Shown piece after piece: positions 1 through 9,204 of a stretch of DNA of 64,000 nt (positions are counted from its first letter, which is position 1; each line of letters opens with the position of its first letter). The notes beneath the pieces are model-generated. The model searched no databases, was not told the origin of the DNA, and saw only the letters and a program-made list of their open reading frames with translations. The stretch is from Nymphaea colorata (Eukaryota; Streptophyta; Magnoliopsida; Nymphaeales; Nymphaeaceae): assembly GCF_008831285.2 (NCBI RefSeq), contig NC_045148.1, positions 13,308,802 through 13,372,801 on the forward strand, written 5' to 3'. A program made the translations under genes and the position numbers.

Positions 1-1971
1 TTGTGATCCGATCTTTGCACGATTCTTGGAGCTGCTCGTGTGGAGCTGGGATGCCAGGCCTGAGTCCCCAAATGTACGCCGGACAATCCCAAATGGATGC
101 CGGAAATAATGCAGCGGTGGCCGGAATCTTGGGATTCCGGCCAACACCAATGAACCGGATTTAGCTAACTCTCGTCGGGTTCTTCTTTCTTTCAATCTTT
201 TATTTTTGGGCGTCCTTCTCTTTCTTTTTTCTTTCTTTTTCGCCTCTTTTTCTTTCTTTCTTTTCAATATTTTTCTGGTTTTCTGGCGAGATTTACAAGC
301 TATAAACCGACGAACAATGGAACATTTGTTTCTTTTGAACCAACGAAAATTGCTAAAACTCTAAGGAAAAGTTCGAGCGGTTAAGGGGCTGTGTTGTGAC
401 TCGTAAAATGGGTTTCAAGAGAAGATTCCACCATGAATGGAAGTTGATTTCTCGGCTATACCAGTGAAATCATGTCCTTCTCCAGCCAAATCATAACTTG
501 AAACACATCAACGCCGTAGCACCGTTTTACTCGATAACCTGTCAACTAACCTTCAACCAAGTAGCCAGTCGCACGCTCCAACTCTTCTAGTTGCCTAGTT
601 GAGAAGAAGCCTTCCCGGGGATGAAGTGGCCTCAAGCCTTCACGGGTGTGGACATGAGAGCTGCACAATGATCGCCTTGAATTCAGAGGGGATAAAGCTG
701 TGGTCGTGGAGACTTCTTCACGCCGGAGCACAAGGAAGTCTTCAAGCCTTCAAACCTCGGGCGAGTGGATGAGAAGAGAGGAAGAAACTAAGGAAAAGAG
801 AAGGAATAGCCCTCGGAATTGTGGGGAAGATGGCTGGAATCTCAGCTAGATTGCTGATTTTCCCCCAAATGTGACACGATGAAGGAAAGACATGCCGTGG
901 AGAAGAGAGTGCGCAAGGGGGCAAGAGAGAAACGTGGAGATGAGAGAGAGTCGAAAGTGAAAATGAACTCAATATTCTTCAATTGCATGCAGATCCAAAT
1001 GTGAACAAAATATTTATAGTTCTGAAATCTAAACACTTGATCCAAACTCAAAACTGAATCCAAATAGCAAAAGCAAATGGCGCACACCAAATCTAAACAA
1101 AAACGCATAAAATCAAACACGAGACCTAAAGTCTCAATCCTAAACCGGGTCCTCCTTTAGCCCGCGCGTGTTTGGGCTTCAATTCAGACCTAGATTTGCC
1201 TAGGCTCGCCCTAGGCTGACCCTAAGTGAATGGGTTTAAACGAAGGCCTAGGCTGGACTTGACTTGGTTAGGACTTGACCCATCCTGCCTTGGTCTTCAA
1301 GAGCCTTGCTTAGAGTCATTGCATTTCCTCCCGCTCCTCCCTCTGCTTCAACTCCACGCTGATCACTGCACTTACTCTTGGTCTTTACTTGTTGTTCCAT
1401 GCCTCCCACTCCTCCCTCTTGACCCGTACTTGGGTCAACACGGCCTCGTTGGGCCTTAACCGCATGAAGGGCAGTCTTGCCCCGTGCCATCTGACTGCTA
1501 TCGACATCGTTAGTGGCTGCTCTCGCCCAAGTTGAAGGCTGACCCGTATCAGGGGTCGACGATTGGGTGGCGTGCTTGAAAGGGACATTGACTTCGCATT
1601 CTGATGTGCTGACCTACCGAAGCTCCTACACTGCAAGCAATGTGCATTTCCTTTGACAAATTTCTATTTCTACACTTGTCTCTCATGTGCAAGTGATAAA
1701 CAAGAATGCTCCCTCTTAGATCCATAGGGTGCATATAAAGAAAGTGGAACTTATGTCTGTCAAACTCAGAGTGGACGAGAAACAAAATAATTTAATGGGT
1801 AGCACATGGCAAGCATTTGGCGAATCCCGTAACTTAGCCTCAGCAATCTAGCAACGCCCGAGTAGTCTTTTTGGGAGGGTTTGGTAAGTAGCGGTTGAAA
1901 GAGAGCAAGGAAGATACAACATTTAATGTGGTTGGGTCTCACATCCACGGCAAAAGCTCTAGACCTCGTTG
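1..1971. other. No recognisable gene; probably degenerate repeat DNA
   Basis: Only short open frames occur on either strand and none shows a domain I can name. Positions 180-300 are T/C-rich. Around 1200-1560 the minus strand has an open, G/E/Q-rich, low-complexity reading that could be a decayed retrotransposon gag, but no zinc knuckle or other motif supports this. Confidence 0.4.
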
Positions 1972-2125
1972 TGTTTGTTTTTCATTATCTTTGAGCCAAA
2001 GATAATACATGTTATATGAGAACTTCCACCAGTATTTGTAACCAACATGTTTGTTTTTCATTATCTTGAGCTAAAGGCAATACACTTTATATGAGAACTT
2101 CCACCAGAATGTGTAACGAACATGG
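1972..2125. repeat. Two-copy tandem repeat, ~76-bp unit
   Basis: The block starting TGTTTGTTTTTCATTATCTT at 1972 recurs at 2048 with a few substitutions and small indels. Both copies contain ATATGAGAACTTCCACCAG and end near GTAACNAACATG. The unit shows no coding or hairpin character. Confidence 0.8.
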
Positions 2126-2394
2126 AAGGCTTCATAACAAGGCAATACAATTAATAATGGAAGGATGAAAAAAGAACCTATGACAATTTTTAAAACACAC
2201 ACAGAGCTCAGCGGCTACATGCCCATCGGGGTAGAAAAAGGAAAGACAACTCCATTCTTCAAGAGGTTCCTTTGCCAAGGATATTGGCGCAGACCGACGA
2301 ATCTTTGAGTGTGTTCTTCTTTCACTTTGATCAGCATCGAGTCAAGACGACATCATAGAAGGGGGGCGATAAGTGTTCATGACCTACGGCCTTA

Positions 2395-2650
2395 GCTATG
2401 CGCAATTCCCTGTATAAAATCATCTCTAGAATCATTACGGACAAAATGAAGACAGTCCTAAATGCAATCATAGGTAATGAACAGGCTGCTTCTTACATTG
2501 AAGGAAATTAGCAGACAATGTAGTTACTGCACATGAATTGGTCCACTCTTTGAGTTGCATTATTCCGCCTGAGGCCTGTCTAAAATTAGATTTTGCAAAG
2601 GCTTATGATCCAATCAGGTTTTCTTCAGAACGCTTTATTACTGCTGAGCC
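2395..2650 (+). pseudogene. LINE reverse transcriptase fragment
   Basis: A broken reading on the + strand matches the central reverse-transcriptase region of plant non-LTR retrotransposons: NSLYKIISRIITDKMK, then GNEQAA, then HELVHSL and LDFAKAYDPI. These correspond to the usual 'CNSLYKIISKILANRLK ... QSAFI ... AHELVHSL ... DFSKAYD' series. The frame is interrupted by stops and at least one shift. No upstream endonuclease or downstream FADD box is joined to it, so it is a dead fragment. Confidence 0.75.
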
Positions 2651-2694
2651 CCGTTTGATGGCCTGGATAAAATGAGAGGAGGCGTTAAAAAATG

Positions 2695-2814
2695 TAGGGG
2701 CGAGTGAAATTTCACCCGCCCGACTAAAAACACTTCAATGACTAAAAACACTTCAAACAGGGTGAAAGTTCACCCGTTTTCCGTAAAAAGGAGCGGGTGA
2801 AATTTCACCCGCTC
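2695..2814. repeat. Cluster of GGGTGAAATTTCACCC palindromes
   Basis: Three related palindromes occur within 120 bp. A perfect 24-bp palindrome with core GGGTGAAATTTCACCC lies at 2791-2814. A near-perfect one lies around 2697-2722, and one with a central mismatch (GGGTGAAAGTTCACCC) lies near 2760-2775. Between the first two, GACTAAAAACACTTCAA is present twice. This could be the end of a MITE-like element. Confidence 0.7.
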
Positions 2815-4148
2815 GAGTTTGTTGTTTCAAAGGCTCCTCCTCCCTCCTGGCTTCTCACCGTCGCGCACCAGATGCCTCCAGATGCCTCTCCTCTCTCGGT
2901 CTCTCTTTCCTCTCCTCTCTCAAAGCCTCTCTTGCTCTCTTCTTCCCCTCCACTCTCACCTCCACTCTCAGAGCCTCTCTTCTCTTGCTCTCTCCTTCCC
3001 CTCCTCTTTCGCTGCCTCTTTCCCCTTCGTCGCCTCTGTCCCACTCCCTTTCTATTTCCTCTGCTCGTTCTATCTCCATTTCCTGCACCCAAATCTTTCG
3101 TACCAACTCCATTGCCATCTCCCGACCACCAGATTTCCCCTCTTCCATTTCTTCTTGCTCCCTCTCTTCCCCTCCATTCTCCTTTTCAGTTTTTCCGTTC
3201 ATCTGGTCTATGGATTATGATGCATCATGACATTTGGATGGAGATGTTGAAGAAGAAGAGTGGGACAAGAAGATTGGATAAACAGACAACATCTACAGGT
3301 AACATCGGACGCTGTTATGAACGAAACTGCTGTTATAGTCGTGTCCCCCAAAAGAATGCTCAACAACAATAAAAAAGGCAAACCACCACAAAACTGCTAA
3401 AAACGGAATCACAGGGCAGCGAGCATAAGATTGAATTTCCAACACCAATGTTGCAGCAATATATATCAAGATATATGCTAGAGATGCAGAAAAATAGGAG
3501 ACACCAATTTACGTGGAAAAACCACCAATAATAGGGTAAAAAACCACGGGCAAGAGAGACTTTCTATATATCAAGAAAGGGAGCCAAATACACGAGCAAC
3601 AATATCTCTACTGTTTTAAGAAAAACAGTGAACTCAAGAGAACAATAACACTCTCTTATGTGATTGAAAGAAAGAGCCCTAAAGATTCAAGAAAGAAATC
3701 ACCCAATGAAGACTCCCTTCATTTTCTCTTTCTTCTATGTCTTTCCTCTCTCTTCTTGGCGTGCCGATCGACCCACGTGCCTTGCTGCGATTTCTCCTCT
3801 TCTCTTCCTTGCCTTCTTCTTCTTCTTATCCTCTATGAGCAGCCACAAGAACCTCCCGTTTTTCTTTTTTTTTTCCCCAAAAGAAAAACGAGACAGAGAA
3901 AACGTAAGAGGGAGGGGCACCATCGGGTGCCCTCCCTTTCTCCCGCCCGTCACTTAAGTGACGGGTCGGGTCGGGTCTTGAGGCTGGACCCGACCCAACA
4001 ACTGCAACAAACATATGAAGCCAATAGCCATGAAGGAAGATGAGAGAGTTCAGAGGAGGAAACTACATGAGAATTGGGAAGCATAACAGGGGAATCGAGC
4101 AATGTGGTCGAGCTGAGTCCCGGCAGGATAGTGAGGTAAGGGGAACGA
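2815..4148. other. Low-complexity and unassigned repeat DNA
   Basis: Positions 2820-3220 are strongly C/T-rich, giving serine/leucine-rich frames on + and glutamate/arginine-rich shadow frames on -, typical of non-coding pyrimidine tracts. The stretch 3400-4015 has the look of a decayed LTR (AT-rich body, CT-rich centre, GC-rich end), but no second copy or target duplication could be paired with it. No gene was recognised. Confidence 0.4.
3968..3996. repeat. GGGTCGGGTC hairpin, copy outside Copia-1
   Basis: GGGTCGGGTC (3968-3977) and GACCCGACCC (3987-3996) form a perfect 10-bp stem with a 9-base loop. The same stem is found twice in the leader of the Copia-1 element (near 7007 and at 7112). 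Confidence 0.75.
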
Positions 4149-4690
4149 ATGGTTGGTGACGACAGGGGGCTCGCCATCCGGAACCTCGCCGTGTTCAGAC
4201 GGGCCGCATTGAATCCGCTCCTCGCGGCTCTCCTCTCCGCTATGCTCCCCGCTACAGGCGCCTTCCACTCAAAAAATCCACCGCCAACGACCGCTTCATC
4301 AATACCACTTAGGCCATCTTTCTCTTCACGGCCACCACTCTCCTCTCCGCCAACCGCCGCCTCTCCCGCAGCCTGCCTGATGAGAAACGCAGTGAATCTG
4401 GATTTGTTCCTGAGGAACACGCTAATCAGCATTTACAAGCAACAAATGTGGTGGTCTCAAAGACATCTTCGACGTGTTTGGCAGAATGCCTGAACGAAGT
4501 AATTGGAGCTCGATGATTGCTGCATACGTGGAGAAGCAATTGAGCTATTTTTAGTAATGTTGGTTGAGGATGTTCAACCCAATAATTATAGTTTTGCTAC
4601 GGTTTAGAAGGCTTGTGCTGGTCTGGGTTGCGTGTAAAATTTGATAGTAGTGTGCACGCTTGCATAGTGAAGATGGGTTTTGATCTGGAA
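4149..4690 (+). pseudogene. Pentatricopeptide-repeat (PPR) protein remnant
   Basis: The conceptual translation around 4380-4690, read across frames, follows the PPR layout: a segment ending [15 protein letters not shown], then CGGLKDIFDVFGRMPERS, then NWSSMIAAYVEK, then QPNNYSFATV and KACAGLG. These match successive helix positions of plant PLS-class PPR repeats (NALISMYAKCG, A..VFD.MPER, SWN.MI..Y, P..FTF..VLKAC). The upstream open frame from ATG 4149 is S/P-rich and could be the old N-terminus. Two frame changes and several stops break it after one to two repeats, where an intact PPR protein would have many more. Functional members are organelle RNA-binding proteins; this copy is dead. Confidence 0.7.
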
Positions 4691-4992
4691 GTGTTGCCTC
4701 TTGTCCAACAATATCTTTTTCAGTTTGACAATCTGAAGTAAGAAAATTTTTATTCAACAGGCTGGGTTGCTTCTTGTCCAACAATATCTTTTTCAGTTTG
4801 ATGCATGTATGCAACATTTTGTTGTTTTGGAAGATATCTTTCAATTTGTTTTCATGTGAATTTCTACCATGTGCATCAAACATGGTTAAATTTTCCATGT
4901 TAAATTCTTCCTATGCATCAAACAAGCCATCAGATTGGAAGAGGAAAAAATTTCATCTAAATTTTCCTGTGCATCAAACATGCCCTAAGAGA
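4691..4992. repeat. Locally duplicated AT-rich DNA
   Basis: CTTGTCCAACAATATCTTTT followed by TCAGTTTGA occurs twice (near 4698 and 4772). A TGCATCAAACA-type motif recurs near 4872, 4913 and 4970. No coding content was recognised. Confidence 0.5.
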
Positions 4993-5891
4993 AGGTTGAC
5001 ACAGGGTGACCCCGTCTCCCCTTGACTTCCATTGTTATGGAGGTCAATGCAAGAGGAGTGAAAGCTAGAGTGGCTAATGGGCATATAATGGCTGCCCAAA
5101 ATTGAAGAAGTCCAGGGATTATTGCATTTGCAGGTGATATTCTAATGTTTAGTAAATTGACAGAATTTTTTTCACGAAATAGCGAACCCTTTTCTCCCTT
5201 GTTCAGATTTGTGTAGGGCCTGCAGGCTTGAAAGTAAACCCTTGTAAACCAGTAGTACTTCCATTCAATATGCAGCAATGGCAGATTGAAGAAGCAGTGG
5301 GAACTCAGTGATGGTCAGCGAGAAATCCGCCTGTTAAATACTTGGGTTTGCCTCTTTTTCAGGGGAACCTAATAATGGAATGCTGTTAAAGGTTGAAAAG
5401 AGGCTAGCAAGCTGGAAAATTCCCGTGCTGTCTTACGCAGGTAGGCTCTGTCTTGTCAACCATGTAATCCTCCAAATTGTTTGCTTCTGGTGTGGAATAT
5501 CAAGCTTTCGACTGGTGTTGTGAAAAGACTGAAAACGTTAACGGCAAAATTCTTATGGGGTGAGGAGGTGGGGAAGAAATAGCTCATCTTATAGTTATGA
5601 AGAGGATTTTGAAACCTATATTAGAGGGTGGTGTTGGGATATATGATGTGGAAGGGCTTTTTGCTGCGTCTTTCTGTGGCTGAGAAAAGAAACGTTTGGG
5701 CAGATTTAGTTAGTAAAAAATACCTCTGCTTCCATCGAAGAACGTTTGAGGTGCCTCTTGGTTTTTCAGAGGCATCAGATGGGCATGGAGTAATGTTGGA
5801 GATTGGAGAGCATGGGGGATTGGGTCTGGTCACGTCAGATTTTGGCAAAGATAGATGGTCTTCTATCTGTCTTTATGATTCTTTCTTGGGT
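4993..5891 (+). pseudogene. LINE remnant, 5' part (split by Copia-1)
   Basis: Broken frames carry, in order, hallmarks of plant LINE ORF2: QGDPVSP (reverse-transcriptase box) at about 5005, FAGDILMFSK (a decayed FADDxxxF catalytic box) at about 5128, KYLGLPLF at about 5335, VEKRLASWKIP and LSYAGRLCLVNHV at 5391-5465, and EGGVGIYD at about 5620. Many stops and shifts show it is dead. The alignment stops at 5891 where Copia-1 begins, and similar anonymous sequence resumes after the Copia target duplication at 11855. Confidence 0.75.
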
Positions 5892-5896
5892 GAAGA
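5892..5896 (+). repeat. Target-site duplication of Copia-1, left copy (GAAGA)
   Basis: GAAGA directly precedes the TG of the left LTR and is repeated at 11850-11854 directly after the CA of the right LTR. Five base pairs is the usual Copia duplication length. Confidence 0.9.
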
Positions 5897-6371
5897 TGTA
5901 AGATCATTTGGTGGGCCGACATATGTTTATGAGGAATTTCAGACATTATGGCTGTCTTAATGTAAATATCCGCTTAAGTGATTGCATTTTGGGATATTAC
6001 GTCATTTTAGATGGTATGGGGTAATTTTGAAATGTATAGATACCGGTACGGAATTACGGACTCTTTGATGGGTGGAATCTGTAATTGTTCTTTATTATAA
6101 AATGGTAGTGGTCCTTGGGGTCGTGCAAAGGGTTGCCAGAAACATTGGTTTCTAGGGTTTTCCTCTTCCCCATCTGAGAGAGACCTCAAGTGCGCCGCAC
6201 GTACCCTGGAAGACCCTGCTGCGATCTTCCCGTGCACCATATCAGATGGATTCAGGTACGCTTTCGTTTCAGTTTAAGGTTTCGTTTATTTCAATGATTT
6301 AGCATGAGCATGATCTTGTTTAGGGTATATACGTTTGGTTTTGTATATGCATGAGGGAAGAAATCCCAACA
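5897..6371 (+). repeat. Copia-1 left LTR (475 bp)
   Basis: Begins TGTAAGATCATTT and ends ATCCCAACA, that is TG...CA. It is repeated at 11375-11849 with about 96% identity. A TATA-like TATAAAA at 6096-6102, 199 bp from the LTR start, is conserved at the same offset in the right LTR and is the likely promoter. Confidence 0.95.
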
Positions 6372-6386
6372 ATTGGTATCAGAGCC
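6372..6386 (+). other. Copia-1 primer-binding site
   Basis: TGGTATCAGAGC lies two bases after the left LTR and is complementary to the 3' end of plant initiator tRNA-Met, the usual minus-strand primer of Copia elements. Confidence 0.9.
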
Positions 6387-6539
6387 AGGTTCTTCGTTAA
6401 ATCGTTGATTTTTGGATGTTCGGCTGCAAGTTTTTCAAAAAAAAAAAAAAAAAAATTTGGGAATGCAACGACAGCGGTCGGGCTTCCATTGCAGCCACAG
6501 GAAGGGGAATAGGGAAGAGCGACAGAGGTGCAAGGAAGG

Positions 6540-7020
6540 GCGTCGGCCGGCCATTAGGCGACGGCCGAACCTAGCGTCCTTGCGCGACCCGCCGGCGGCC
6601 ACCCACGCCGTTGGGTTATTCGTCGCCCTTTCAAGAACAAGAAGAAGGAAAGGGGACAGTAGGGAAAGCGACGGCAGAGTGGGGCGGCGGGTTTCAGGCC
6701 GTCAAGGCGAGCGTCGGCCGGCCGTTGGGCGACGGCTGACCTCCGGCCGCCCTGGCACGACCCGCCGGGGGGGCCACCCACGCAGTTGGGTAGCCTCCCG
6801 GTGGTTTTCCCGCCGCTGTTACAGCCGCCCGACCATCCAGAAAAGGGGCAGAAATCAGAAGGTGAAAACCGGCGACGGCCGGCCATCGCGGCGGGCGACG
6901 GCCGGCCGTCCAGGCGGCACCTACCGGCGGCCACCCACGAAGTTGGGTGGCCTGCCGGTGGATGACCACCGCCCGCGACGCTCGGGCGGTCGAGCTGGGT
7001 CGGACCGGGTCGGGTCTTGA
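6540..7020. repeat. GC-rich ~165-bp tandem array in the Copia-1 leader
   Basis: Three related units start at 6540, 6711 and 6872. Each opens with GCGWCGGCCGGCC and later contains CCACCCACGNNGTTGGGT (6600, 6775, 6930). Open frames run through the array on both strands (for example 6412-7020 on +), but they are Arg/Gly/Pro-rich, as expected of GC-rich repeats, and show no domain. The base composition is sharply higher in GC than the rest of the element. Confidence 0.8.
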
Positions 7021-7137
7021 CAGACCCGATCCGGATCCATAAGGATTTTTTTAAAAAAAAAAAATTCTGCCGCCCGCCCGCCGCGCTCGTTTGTGTTAAA
7101 TTTTTTGGACCGGGTCGGGTCCTGTCGGACCCGACCC
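7007..7137. repeat. Two GGGTCGGGTC hairpins in the Copia-1 leader
   Basis: GGGTCGGGTC at 7112-7121 pairs perfectly with GACCCGACCC at 7128-7137 (6-base loop). A second copy at 7007-7016 pairs with 7023-7032 with one mismatch. The 15 bases CGGGTCGGGTCTTGA at 7006-7020 also occur at 3967-3981, outside the element. Confidence 0.75.
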
Positions 7138-7149
7138 GTACCCATACGG

Positions 7150-7625
7150 TTTGTTTTGAAACAGAACCGGTTCATTAAGTTTAGAACCCATTCCGTTTGA
7201 TTTAGAACTGGTTTGCACCTTTCTGAACCGGTTCGTACCCTTTTGGAACCGGTTCGCACCTTTGAGGAACCGATTCAGACATTTGTTGGACCGGTTCATT
7301 CAGTTTTAGAACCGGTTCGGACCTTTTAAACCCGTTTCGGACCATTTCAGAACCGGTTTATTCAGTTTTAAAACCGATTCAGGGCTTTCAGAACCGGTTC
7401 ATTCTGTTTTGAAACCGATTCTAGCATTTCAGAACCGATTAAGTTGATTTTCGAACCGATTCGGGCATTTTCAGACCGGTTCACTTGATATTTAGACCGA
7501 TTCAAGGCTTTTCAGACCGGTTCATTGATTTTTGGAACTGTTTTTAGCCAATTTTAACCGGTTCAGTGGGTTTTAGAACCGATACGGTCCATTTTTGACC
7601 GGTACGTCCAATTTTTATACTGGTT
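7150..7625. repeat. Degenerate array of GAACCGGTTC palindromes
   Basis: About twenty copies of a 10-bp palindrome GAACCGGTTC or close variants (GAACCGATTC, GACCGGTTC) are spaced about 20-35 bp apart with AT-rich, T-run spacers such as TTCAGTTTTAGA. Perfect copies start at 7164, 7225, 7246, 7309 and 7391. The array sits between the GC-rich array and the non-coding 3' leader. Confidence 0.85.
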
Positions 7626-8344
7626 CAGCTCTATGTAGGGTCATGTGGGTGCTCTAATTGTGGTTTAAGAATGGTACGGGCCTTTTTAAGGCCGATTCAG
7701 TAGTTCTTGACCCTCTTAAGCACGATTATGATACCAGTTTATAAATTTTGGACACTTTTGGGCCCCTTTTATTGGATCATTTTGGTTTTGGATTCAATAT
7801 AGGGCAAATTTATATGTAATTTTTTTTTTAATTCATGTATCATGTTTTGCATGTTATTAAAATTGTGTATGTGCTTTAGATGAATGTTTGGATTATGAAT
7901 TTGATCTTTGGCCATGTCTGTTGTTTCAAATGAGTAAGTTTGTATTTTATGTCACCAAAGTGACATCTGTTGTACGAATTTGCTTGTTTTAAACATTAGA
8001 TGATAGTATACTTGATCCATGCGGACAATGATCAGCCCAAAGGAGGATTGTTGTTTGGTCAGGTTTAAGTATACAGGGCAATGAATATGTGATAATTTTT
8101 CAGGTTTTCTTGTGAATAGCGAGTCAATCCAAAGATAGGCTCGTTGTTTGACAGAGTTAATTATCTATATTCATTGTTGACCAAGAATACCACTTGCAGT
8201 TAGTATTTCAATCCAAAGATTGGATATTAATGTTGCACCGGTACCTTGTGATGGGATTCAGGCCATTGTATTTAGATTCATTTATATTTGTTATTTCATC
8301 TTTGTACATGTATTGATTGTGAGCATGTTTGGTATTTTTGGTTT
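7626..8344. other. Copia-1 non-coding leader, 3' part
   Basis: No gag reading frame was recognised here, although gag should occupy this position. Three degenerate copies of a CAATCCAAAGAT-like motif followed by a TTGTTTG-like stretch occur near 8033, 8127 and 8210. Confidence 0.5.
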
Positions 8345-9190
8345 GTTCTTTGTACAGTGAGTTCTGCTTTCATGATATTTGCAAATTTGAGTACTATTAC
8401 TGAGATGAATGATTCGATTTTTTCAAGTAAGAAAAGAAAGACTGTTAAGGAAATTGCAGTTGACTAATCATCCGTTAAGAAACAGAAGAAGCATAAGGAA
8501 GACCTATTAGGCTGCTTCTTTTGCAAGGGTGAAGGTCATCTGAAGGGGGATTGTACTGAGTATCACGCATGGCGTGAAATGAATAGTACACTTTTCCTTT
8601 TGGTTTGCTCTTAGGATAATTTAACTTCAGTACCCAGAAACACTTCGTGGGTAGATTCGGTGTTACTACTCACATAGTGTCTATGCAAGGCTACCTAAAT
8701 TGTCGAACGCCAAATGATGCTGAAAGATTCATCTATGTGGGCGATGGCAAGAAGGCGAAGGTTGAAGCCATAGTAGATTTTTGGTTATTGTTAAAGACTG
8801 GTTGCTATTTGAATTTGACAGAAACTTATGTGGTACCGTCTTTTAGATGGAATTTGGTTCCTATTTCCTCATTGAACAAGTTTGGTTATTATTGTTCATT
8901 TGGAGGAAGTAAATTTAAGTTGTTTCTGCACTCAAATTTGATTGCCACTGATTCTTTGTCTAGTAGCGATAACTTTTATTTGCTTGATATGGTTGCTTCA
9001 TATAATGAAATCTTGCATGTTACGTCTAGTGGTACTAAAAGTAAAATTAGCAACTTAGAATTCTATTATGTTGTGGCATTGGCGCTTAGGACATATCTCT
9101 GAAAAGAGAATATAAATGCTTATGTCAAAAGGAATTCTTGAGTCCCTTGATTTTGCAGACTTTAATGTTTGCATTGTATGTATAAAGAGA
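8345..9190 (+). pseudogene. Copia-1 gag end, protease and GAG-pre-integrase remnant
   Basis: A retroviral-type zinc knuckle (CFFCKGEGHLKGDC, spacing CX2CX4HX4C) is encoded at about 8512-8553, just after a lysine-rich stretch. A protease-like start (NTSWVDS) is followed by a long open stretch from 8647 to 9102 resembling the protease to GAG-pre-integrase linker (VPSFRWNLVPISSLNKFGY), ending at WHWRLGHISEKR, the conserved LWHxRLGH motif. Frames are broken by stops at about 8464 and 8612. The integrase core expected next is absent: the reading jumps within about 30 bp from the integrase zinc-finger region to the sequence that normally follows integrase. Confidence 0.8.
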
Positions 9191-9204
9191 AAATGAACAA
9201 ACAT

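Noticed and set aside
2797-3372. Open frames of 81-191 codons on both strands in a pyrimidine-rich tract
   Set aside because: They arise from C/T-rich low-complexity DNA, encode Ser/Leu/Pro or Arg/Glu runs, overlap in several frames and show no domain.
6412-7020. 202-codon + strand frame and overlapping minus frames in the Copia-1 leader
   Set aside because: The GC-rich tandem repeats deplete stops in several frames at once; the product is low-complexity Arg/Gly/Pro and has no gag features.
7150-7625. ACCGGTTC array as a CRISPR array
   Set aside because: Units are degenerate, spacing is uneven, spacers are similar T-rich sequences and the host is a plant; it is a transposon-internal repeat.
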